A stretch of DNA of 64,000 nucleotides from positions 46,856,016 to 46,920,015 of the forward strand of contig CM065698.1 of assembly GCA_017654935.2 (NCBI GenBank), read 5' to 3'. The translations under genes and the position numbers were made by a program. Below, piece by piece: positions 25,747-35,500 of the stretch (position 1 is its first letter; each line of letters starts with the position of its first letter). Source of the stretch: Phymorhynchus buccinoides (taxonomy: Eukaryota; Mollusca; Gastropoda; Neogastropoda; Raphitomidae). A model generated the notes under the pieces. That model was not told the DNA's origin and ran no database searches. It saw only the letters and a program-made list of their open reading frames with translations.

Positions 25747-26619
25747 GTATGTATAATTATGTACTTACTAGCGCAACGCCAAGTACCAATAACGCCTAGT
25801 AACGGTAACGCCTAGTAACGGTAACGCCTAGTAACGGTAACGCCAAGTACTGGTAACGCTGAGTACAGCAAATGTGAAGCGATTCGGTTAAGAAACGGCG
25901 GAGTGGTATAGCGCGCGCGTTTCTGAACCGATTCGCTTCCTGTTTGGCACACCGATAGTCACCGTCCCTGGTCATCTACCTACCAAATTCGAAGGCAATC
26001 GGCCCAGACACGCCAGAGATACGGGCGCCGAGAGGCCGGCGGATGCGCGTTTCGCGCATTTGCGAAACCGCGCAAATGACACGGCCTCCTCGGTTGCCGT
26101 TGCCATCGCCCCGTGAGGGCTCACAGCAAATTTGAAGCGATTCGGTCGAAAAACGGCGGAGTTATAAGGCCCGTTTCGTGTTTCAGACACACACACACAC
26201 ACACACGGTCACACGGACGGACACTTGGCTTTTTACTATATGATGACAAAGAAATGAACATTAAAACCCCTTGACTGCCATCTAACGTATCACATACGGA
26301 CTTGATGACATCACTGATGACGTGATCTGATGAAGGGGAATAACTCTGAAATATAGGGTTGTTTTTTTGCTTCTATAAATAGTCAGGAGGATTATATCCC
26401 CAGAACATTATCCCTGATTGACTCTAACAGTTCAAGTCTCACTTACATTTTACCATTTCTAATGGTGTTTGGTTTTTTCCTTAATTTTTCTCCGCCAGTC
26501 AAGTTAAAAAAAAAAGAAATTACGCCAAGAACGAAAAAATAGACAGTGGAACCTCCCTTATAAGACCTCCCATTATAAGACTCCTTCCCACATGATGATT
26601 TGATTAACCAACCGAGAGG

Positions 26620-27306
26620 CGAAAGCTGGTGTAAAGCTGTTTTCAGCGCAGTCTGTTTGTTCCTGTGCGACTGATGACTGTGACTATCTGTCTTTATAAT
26701 TATGTTACCACAATAACGTTTGAACAGAGGGACCTAGGAGGCTCACATTTTGCATGCGGATAGGTATTTAGGATATCTAGGCCAAGTTCGAAAACGAAGG
26801 TCATTGGTCGAAGGTCAAGGTCTCTGGAGCCGAAAATGCTGCTGCGCGGCAAGATTCTCGCTGGCGCAGAGGTACTATACTGTAAAATGCAGGTGTAGAG
26901 TGATCTGAGTGATCTGACTTTAGTTTCAGGGGCGTTTGTCTGTTAACTTTGTTCCTGCAAGGTCACTGGAGCCGAAAATGCTGCTGCGCGGCGAGATTCT
27001 CGCTGGCGCAGAGGTACTATACGTAAAGTGCAGGTGTAGAGTGATCTGAGTGATCTGACTTTAGTTTCAGGGGCGTTTGTCTGTTAACTTTGTTCCTGCA
27101 AGGTCACTGGAGCCGAAAATGCTGCTGCGCGGCGAGATTCTCGCTGACGCAGAGGTACTATACTGTAAAGTGCAGGTGTAGAGTGATCTGAGTGATCTGA
27201 CTTTAGTTTCAGGGGCGTTTGTCTGTTAACTTTGTTCCTGCAAGGTCACTGGACCCGAAAATGCTGCCCGCGCGGGTGGTTGATCTAACGTTTTTTGACG
27301 CTCTAG
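26620..27306 (+). repeat. Interspersed repeat with about 141-bp internal tandem units
   Basis: Three to four tandem units contain GAGCCGAAAATGCTGCTGCG and GTGATCTGAGTGATCTGAC. The same family occurs at 51150-52892, where a LINE splits it. Both copies end at ACGCTCTAGTT. Non-coding. Confidence 0.8.
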
Positions 27307-27344
27307 TTCCATTGAAGCTTTGGTTGTGTGATTAATCCCCACAG

Positions 27345-27439
27345 GTGAATGTCCACCCTTCGAGTGTCCACTGGACTGCGGGCTGGCCGGTTATCAGGTG
27401 GACGACAACCAGTGTCTGCTGTGTGCCTGCAACGAATAG
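27345..27439 (+). CDS. Antistasin-like domain, last exon, with stop
   Basis: After acceptor ATTAATCCCCACAG the exon encodes about 30 residues with six cysteines spaced C-x4-C-x3-C-x11-C-x2-C-x1-C and the central GYQVDDNQC, then TAG at 27437. This is the antistasin-type pattern found in small serine-protease inhibitors and in extracellular mosaics. The phase matches the mucin exon donor. The architecture lectin - mucin stalk - antistasin suggests a secreted adhesive or protease-inhibiting mucus protein. Whether the single domain inhibits a protease is not known. Confidence 0.75.
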
Positions 27440-27724
27440 CACAGACTGACCGGTTACCACTCAATTGCACCTGGTTGAAAATCACCCAATTGCCCCTATC
27501 CGGGTATGTGCATCAATTGCGCCTGGTTTCTGCAACTGATGTATCTGGGAAGTCAAAACTTCAGATGACGACAAAATCAAAACTAGAACAGCTATCTAAA
27601 TTCTGTTTTCTGGAGTTGCCCTGGTGCTTTGCCAGTCGAAGGTTGGAAACAAATAAACCGAAATATTGCTATCTTATTAAGTGTTTTTTTATACTGATAA
27701 ATTCTGTTTTCTGTAAGTTTATAG

Positions 27725-27892
27725 ACCTAGTGTGTGTGTGTCACTGTGTGTCTGTCTGTCTGTGCTGCTATGTGCATGTGTTGTTGCTGGCTGTGTCATT
27801 CTTGAATACTATTTTTGTTGTCTGCTTATTGTTGAGCACTTGGTTGTAAAGCGCTTTGGGCTCATTTGAGGTAAAGCGCTATATAAATGTAA

Positions 27893-27952
<60 letters not shown>
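27725..27952 (+). mobile_element. LINE 3' tail with (ATT)n
   Basis: TGTAAAGCGCTTTGGGCTCA, then AAAGCGCTATATAAATGT, then about 60 bp of (ATT)n. The same end is found at 52930-53105, and a related end terminates the CR1/L2-like LINE at 51332-52697. It is a severely 5'-truncated non-LTR retrotransposon. Confidence 0.7.
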
Positions 27953-28164
27953 CAGGGAATTTTAGCTCTATCTTCACATACAACATTCCATTATATGTAG
28001 GTTTTTTGGGCATAAACAATTTCAACCATTTGAACGGGCGCAATTGATGACTACAACGGGCACAACTGACACGGGCGCAATTGAGCATAGGGGCAATAAA
28101 ATAGGCGCAATAGATTGAGTTGCACCGGGTTGACCACTGGCCAGCCTTGGACGGGGTGGGAAGG

Positions 28165-28690
28165 GTTGGGGAATAGATTGGTAATGGTCATGGTACACGT
28201 AGTTATGCTTCACTATTTCCCCATGTCAACACAGTGACATGCAAGTAATCTTTATGAGTGATTGTCACTGTTGCTATGGGGAAAGGGTGAAAAATGTTAA
28301 CATGTGTTGAGACCTTCATGGTCATGATACACGCTGTTATTTGTCACTATTTCTCCATGTCAACACAGTGACATGCAAGTAATCTTTATGAGTGATTGTC
28401 ACTGTGTTGCTATGGGGAAAAGGTGAAAATTGTTAACGTGTATTGAGACCTTCATGGTCATGATACACGTTGTTATTTTTCACTGTTTCCCCATGGCAAC
28501 ACAGTGAGAGTGATTATCACTGTGTTGCTATGGGGAAAATGTGAAAATTGTTAACGTGTATTCCTTCATTGTCATGATACACGTTGTTATTTTTCACTGT
28601 TTCCCCATGGCAACACAGTGACACGCTAGTAAGTATCATGACTAGTATAACGCTGTGTTGCCATGCAGAAAGAGTGGGAAATAACAACAT
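28165..28690. repeat. Tandem array of self-complementary units
   Basis: Four units of about 110-140 bp. Each is itself an inverted repeat: TTTCCCCATGTCAACACAGT on one side and CACTGTGTTGCTATGGGGAAA-like sequence on the other. Unit centres lie near 28245, 28385, 28515 and 28640. Each unit can extrude a hairpin. Spacers share GTCATGATACACG. Confidence 0.85.
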
Positions 28691-28812
28691 GTATTTTGAG
28701 GATTGGGAGTCGGATTGCCAAGGTCCGATACCTACACAAGAAACGATGTTACTGGTGTATCATTTTGTGAAGTGAGTTGTAATAGTGCAAATAAACGCAT
28801 ATTATGGGAATG

Positions 28813-29060
28813 GTGTTGATTGACGTTTGAATTGCTATAAAACCAAACAGAGTGTAATTATGTGTGTATGTGTTGATTGACGTTTGAATTGCTATAAAAC
28901 CAAACAGAGTGTAATTATGTGTGTGTGTGTGTGTGTGCGCGTGCGCGTGTGTGCGCGTGTGCGCGTTCGTGCGTGCGTGCGTGCGTGTGTGTGTGTGTGT
29001 GTGTTCGTGCGTGCGTGTGTGTGTATGTGTGTGCGTGCGTGTATGTGTGTTCTGTTTCTT
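28813..29060. repeat. 57-bp tandem duplication and GT/GC microsatellite
   Basis: The block starting GTGTTGATTGACGTTTGAAT at 28813 is repeated from 28870 with a period of 57 bp. It runs directly into a (GT)/(GCGT) tract at 28917-29050. Confidence 0.9.
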
Positions 29061-29519
29061 AGTCAGTTTATCTGCTCGTGTATCTCTTTCAATCTCTCTA
29101 CATAGGCCTAATTATAATCATTTACTTTTTCAGTTTAGCCTGGCAGACTCAGTAGGCCTAGTCATTTGAATGAATAAATCTTTAATGTCTTTTCACATGA
29201 ATAGTGATTTTAGACAACATGCAAAAATTGAACCAATTAAAAAAATACATGCAAGCTTAAAAAAAACAATTATAACAACACACAAAGCAAAACATCTACA
29301 GTAAGCTTCCAATAGGTGTGGAATTCTAATAGGCATGAATGGCATGTGTAGGCTATGCGTAATACATTAATTGACATAATCGTGCGCGCGCGCGTGTGTG
29401 TGTGCATGTGTCCTTTATGTGTTACTTTTTTTTCTTTGCAAATGTTGTTCCTTTTTTCGTTACTTTTTGTTCGTTCGCTTCCAAATGCATTCCCTTTCTT
29501 GGAGTAGGCCTATTTAATA

Positions 29520-29660
<141 letters not shown>

Positions 29661-29662
29661 AG

Positions 29663-29988
29663 GTGTAGAGTGGCACAGAGAATGGACACTACACATTGAG
29701 CCTAAACATAGAATCCGTGCACAGAGGTAACGCGTTCGCCTTGTGTCAAGTAAACCCGAGTTCGAACCTGGGTAACAGGGTTTTTGTCCTCTCACTTTGC
29801 ACTAGGCATTACGGTCTGAACGTGGAGTCTTTCGGATGAGACGATAAACCGAAGTCCCGTGTGCCCATGCACTTAGCACACCAGCAACAACTTAGTTGTC
29901 ATTTGGTTAAAATGTTACCACAGCCTCTGGCTGTGACACGCTCTCCACGTGGGAGCAACCCGAATTTCACAGACGCCTCTGTGACTAT
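29663..29988 (+). mobile_element. tRNA-derived SINE (family 1), copy 1
   Basis: The tRNA-like head has box-A-like AGTGGCACAG (interrupted by a short insertion) and box B GAGTTCGAACCTGG. The body contains GGATGAGACGATAAACCGA, and the tail has GAGCAACCCGAATTTCACAG and a CTCTGTG hairpin. It sits immediately after the (AC)n tract. Confidence 0.85.
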
Positions 29989-30350
29989 ACACACTTCACT
30001 CTAGAGCAATCATATGCTTTTTTCACGATTATTATTATCTCTGTAGATGCATGTTGAACTTTTTTTTCAGTAAAGTCGAAACACATAAACCAGCCACACG
30101 TCAGAGAAAATCGAACGACTGTACGATACGATTCGATCACGTGGTCTCCAAGAACAAATGTTATTCAAATAAATATCTGCTTTCCACATTCCAAGTACTT
30201 GTTTCCTCTGCACGTGCAAGCTGATTTCCTAAACACCACAGGCCTGACCACTAGGGAAACAACGAGCTTTGTGGGCCTGACATTGTTTAGATTTTCCCAC
30301 ACATGGTTCCGACAACGGAAAAAACCCCGAAACAAAGTTTTTACCTTCGA

Positions 30351-30391
30351 CCAATCAGAAATCGGCCGAGTGTTTCCGAAGATTCTCGAAG
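30351..30391 (+). promoter_or_regulatory. CCAAT box and heat-shock element upstream of PLOD
   Basis: An ACCAATCAG CCAAT box lies at 30351-30359. CGAAGATTCTCGAAG at 30377-30391 is a perfect three-unit nGAAn/nTTCn heat-shock element, with an imperfect fourth unit just upstream. It lies about 207 bp before the PLOD start codon. No TATA box is apparent. The transcription start probably lies between 30391 and 30597, but no initiator can be fixed by eye. Heat-shock-factor control of PLOD is inference. Confidence 0.5.
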
Positions 30392-30597
30392 TAAGAAGAT
30401 GCGAAGGATAGGAGAAAGTCTGCAAATTTCCGGAATCCCAGGCAGAACTTCAGCTTGTGATGTGGCAGTCTGTGTGTGCGACGGACTTGATAGGTGTGCA
30501 TTGATCGCATGAAGTTAGAGTTTTGACGAAAACAATCCGTGGTGAAGCCTTCTTTACTGATCACTTCATTCGATCGTCTGCATTGCATTACTCAACG

Positions 30598-30676
30598 ATG
30601 CTTCGTGAAGTTCGTCTGCTGTTTCTCGTCATTTTGAGTGTCACTTTTGTTGGCAGCATCTTGGCATCAGAAAATG
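30598..30676 (+). CDS. PLOD: PLOD exon 1: start codon and signal peptide
   Basis: ATG in context CAACGATGC. The peptide [20 protein letters not shown] continues to ILASEN, a typical signal sequence with cleavage likely after ILA. Ends one base into a codon at the GTAAGA donor. The upstream open frame has no ATG. Confidence 0.85.
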
Positions 30677-31181
30677 GTAAGATTATGTTTTCACATTGGC
30701 ATCAGTCAGCAATATAAACTAGGCAGTCAGCATTACCATACTCTCTGGCATTACAAACTATTACATTGTGTTTCTTGTGACGTCGGGTGTGTGTTTTAAA
30801 TTAAAAACGTTACTAGGGTGAAAGTAAACTACAAAATCTTCGACTTATCTTGACAAAGATTAGGATGTGAGTGCAGAGATGGAGACTAGTTTTGAAGGTC
30901 TAGGCATACGTGTGGAAAGAAGAGGGGTGTAGGCCTAGCCTACTTGCTCCCCGTCACGTAGACACACCGGCCAAGACGCGTGTTGATGCTAGGCTGTCTT
31001 CTCTGGGTAGGCCTGATTTTATTTAGATAAAGCCAAATCTGAGCCACTGACTGAACCACTGAATTAGTGTTCAAATCAAGAATAAGTTCAGGCATAGCTT
31101 TATGCCACCCTGTATCTGAGATCAATATCTATTATCCTTCATTGGATCATTGAGAATTGAGAGTGTACACACACACAGACA

Positions 31182-31243
<62 letters not shown>

Positions 31244-31531
31244 GACACACATATATACACACACACACACAGAGTTAGCACACACACACACCAGGCTCCC
31301 AATCGTCCCGCAAAACAAGGGATCCCAGGGACTCCTTCACTTACAGCATAGAGGGTCCTATAGGCGGGATAGAGGGTCCCACTCCCAGTGGCATTGTGAA
31401 TGCTGAAAATAATTTTTCTAGTGCATCCCTGGGACTCGCTGCACATTCTTTTAGAGGGTCCTCTAGAATTCTAGTACTTCATAGACCCCCAAATGGGGGT
31501 CCCTGGGAGCCATGCACACACACACGCACAT

Positions 31532-31569
<38 letters not shown>

Positions 31570-32275
31570 CATGCACATATTTGCATGCCTTAGTTTTAGC
31601 TTATTCTCCCAGTCCCAGGAGAGGACTTATTGTATCTTTTAGTTTTGCATTCAAGTTATCAGCTTCTGGGGGGGGGGGGAGGTCTTCAGAACACCTCCCC
31701 CACCCTTTCTTGACTAATTGATCTTCCCCTGTTATACAATGATTCTCTGCTGACTATTCAGTCAGTGTACACAGTACAGTACTGGTCCTGGGAGGGGGTA
31801 GGAGAGCTGGGTCGGTATGAAAATATACACGCAAAATATGTCTATATAGATATCTTTAGGGTGTCACTGCCACATGCATATTTTAGGGGATCTCTCACTG
31901 TCTCAGTTTATAATTTACTAGTATTGCATATTAGTGCACTACAGTAAAAATCGCTAATTCAAAATTGAAGGGACTGAAATTTTATTTTGAGATAGCCAAT
32001 GTTTTGAGTTAAAAAGACTTTTCAACATAGAGATTATTATGTACTGGGACCCAAAAATTATTTTGAGTTATGCAGTGTTTTTGAGTTATCTGTTTTTGAG
32101 TTATCAGTTCTCCACTGTATATATGCGTACAGTATGACTATGACGAGTATTGTTAGCTGTTTCAGACCTGCTGGTGCTCACAGTGGCCACTGAGGAAACG
32201 GACGGCTTCAAACGCTTCTTGCATTCCACAAAGAAGTATGGGCTGAAGGTGAAGGTAAGAGATCTATGTGTGTGT

Positions 32276-32312
<37 letters not shown>

Positions 32313-32546
32313 GTGTTAACTAGATTTATGTGTGTGTGTGCGCACTTACAATAGTTACATATTTATGTCACTTTTTTTCTTTTTGTGTGTGTTATTAATT
32401 CGTTGTGTATTGTATACATGTGTGTCACTGTGTGTGTATGTGTGTGTGTGTGTCAAAGTCAAAGTCAAAATTTTATTTCCAGGTGGACATCGAATAAGCA
32501 TTACATTATGCTTTTTTTACATTATGCTTTTTTTGTGTGAGTGTGT

Positions 32547-32589
<43 letters not shown>

Positions 32590-35500
32590 ACTCACATGTA
32601 TATATATGTGTGTCTGTGTGTGTGTGCATACATGTGTATGTTTGTGTGTGTGTGTAGTATGAACATGCGGTGTGCGAGAGACTTCAAGAGGGGTAAAAAA
32701 CAACAACCAGACTTTAAAACAAAACAAAACCAATACTGCCCGAAGCTTCGCTGGGGAACTAACCAAACTAAACCTGTGTTTAATGCACAGGTGCTGGGGA
32801 GGGGTGAGAAATGGCGAGGGGGTCAGGTGTACTGGGGAACTAACCAAGCTAAACCTGTGTTTAATGCACAGGTGCTGGGGATGGGTGAGAAATGGCGAGG
32901 GGGTCGGATGGACTTCCCTGGAGGAGGCCACAAGGTGAACCTGCTGAAGAAAGAATTGGACAAGTACAAAGACGACAAGAACCTCATCGTCATGTTCACC
33001 GACAGGTGAGGGTGAACTAAACATATGTGACCCATCTCCACGAAAGGGACATTAACCCTCTTGCCCCCAGCCGCCCGACGCTAACCTTACTATGAAATCC
33101 CATGTCAAGGGAAATAACTTAACCCTCTTACCCCCAGCCGCCCGACGCTAACCTTACTATGAAATCCCATGTCAAGGGAAATAACTTAACCCTCTTACCC
33201 CCAGCCGCCCGACGCTAACCTTACTATGAAATCCCATGTCAAGGGAAATAACTTAACCCTCTTACCCCCAGCCGCCCGACGCTAACCGTACTATGAAATC
33301 CCATGTCAAGGGAAATAACTTGCGCAGTTCACACCAGTAGGTACTTTAAAAAAATAATTAAAAATATAATTTCAGTCTGAAAATGCATTGAATTATTTCT
33401 ATTATGTTCTTGATACTCTGAAAAAGTAACAAAGAAACACTAATTTCAAATTCATGGTAATGATTACTTCTTTTAAAAAAAAAGAATTAAAAAAAGAAAG
33501 TCACATGTGACAGCAAAATCTGCTAACAAAAATAAATAAAATAATAAATAAATGTAAAATATCAATCAAGAAGGCTCCCAAGTTGGAATCGGAGAAGAGA
33601 ATATTCAATCTACTACAGCTAGCCTATGTGCAATAAAACTGTGCAAAACAATGTCCGTTGCAAAGATGGGCTTTGCAAACAGTGCAGCCTACAACAGTTT
33701 CTCTATGATTTCTATACTGTAGCCATTCGCCGTTATTCGGCTGACGGCATCCACTTTCGCGATCATTTTTGGTATCAAGATAATCGATTTTGGCTTCGAG
33801 AGCTTCGAAGTCTGTTATCTAGGTCACAATCGCCCCCTACTTGTTCAATTTCTACAAGTTACCTCGCTAAAAAGCCGTCAAAATCGCCGTAATGGGCGAC
33901 GATATCGTTCAGCAGACGCCATAATTCTTCGTCGGACAACTAAATTTGTATTGTTGAATTAAAAAAATCATAACTTTGTGAAAAGTCGATCAATTTTGAC
34001 ACTGTAAACTGCAAATGGAAGCGAAGGAAGTGGCAGACAGGCAAGTCTCGCGCTGCAATATTCTTGCGTGTGTTAAACAGCACAGTCTGTGGTCGTTGTC
34101 GGCAAGTGCAAATTAGGCGCTTGTAGGCGCTCCGCGGTAACGGAGTACGATTTTTTACCGGGCGCTAGCGGTCGCTCGGGTGGTAAATGGGTTAAGTGTC
34201 AAACTGACCATTCTGAGATAGTTATGAAACTTCAGACAATTCTCTTTCTAATTATAGAAGTACCATTCTAGTGTCCTTTTTCATTCCAGAGTTATGAGCA
34301 TTAAATGTTGGTACAGTGAATGTCGGCCATTTTTTAAGTTAAATCACAGTCTGAAGTCTAGCCTATCCTAAGAAAATGCATCAACCTACTACTTTTAAAG
34401 CACTTTTTTTTAATATTTAGAGACCATATTAAAGTTTTGCTTTATGGATATGATTTATTATGAAAGATAAGATGTTAGAGAGCCTGGAAATACCCACAAC
34501 TCAAAATTGATAAAAAATCAGATTTTGGACTTTGCAAGCCTGTTGTGAGAAACTAGCCCAGCGACTTAATGTCCCTTTTGTGATGCTGGGCCACATATGT
34601 GACCCATCACCACGAAAGGGACATTAATTGTCAAACTGACCATTCTGAGTAATCTGACTCGGTTCTCTCTTCAATTTTATAATTAAACAAAAGACAATTT
34701 ATCAATATTTGTCCGACAGTGAAAGTGTTAATAAAATGACTGCAGAAAAAAATTCAGCTACTTTTAATTTAACTAACTGAAAAACGGGCAACTCAAAAAT
34801 AGTGGATAACTCGCTATAATTTTTGGGTCCCAGTTTAATCATCTTTGCGTCAGAAACTGAGAAAGTCTTTTTATCTCAAAATATTGGCTACCTCAAAATA
34901 AAATTTCAGTCCCTTTAATTTCGACTTGGGCGATTTTCACTATTCTTGATTTTATATGGAAAAACAAGCACAATATTATTAGGCAATTGTTTTATTCTTC
35001 AGTATTCATTTTGTGTGTGCTTTATACAGGATTTTTTTGTTTTATGACATTTCCAGACCTGTTTACTCTACTCTCTTCGAGCATGCGGTATTCTAGTTTC
35101 TACTCAATTTGGACCTTTACTACTCTTCAAACCTGAAAATAATGTTCTTTAATTCTTGATTACTTACTCATTTTCAGTGAACATTATTTGATGGTTTAAT
35201 GAATCAAACTACACATTTTGCACCAAAACTACTCATTTCAGCAATCCAGATTACCGTATTTTTCGGATTATAAGGCGCACCTGATTATAAGGCGCACCCC
35301 CAAAATTTTGCACCAAAATCAGATTCTGTTATTATATTTTCTTACTATATTATTAGTCACATTATAAGGTGCAAGGGTCTCCACCTGGGGCAACATATCT
35401 CCTTATAGTCTGAAAAATATGGTACTCAAGACTTGTGTAGGGGGTAAACAGGTCTGCATTTCTACATTGTAAACCTGTGATTTGCTGTTTTCTTTCAGCT

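Larger units (their letters stand above)
21127..27740 (+). repeat. Right arm of 6.6-kb inverted repeat
   Basis: The clean arm. It carries the three recognisable exons of the lectin-mucin-antistasin gene with intact splice sites. It should be taken as the reference sequence for this locus; the left arm should not be annotated as a second gene. Confidence 0.9.

Noticed and set aside
24708..25756. Long minus-strand and alternate frames (Ser/Cys/Arg-rich, Val-rich, Asn/Tyr-rich) across the mucin exon
   Set aside because: They are the other readings of the same ACA/ACT/CCT repeat. Only the T/P frame fits the splice phases of both neighbouring exons.
29663..29760. Possible genuine tRNA gene (boxes A and B present), also in the other SINE heads
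   Set aside because: No closed cloverleaf can be drawn, and each head is fused to the same SINE body and tail.
30523..30597. Upstream extension of PLOD exon 1 by 25 residues
   Set aside because: The extension starts at TTG with no ATG, while 30598 gives an immediate signal peptide.
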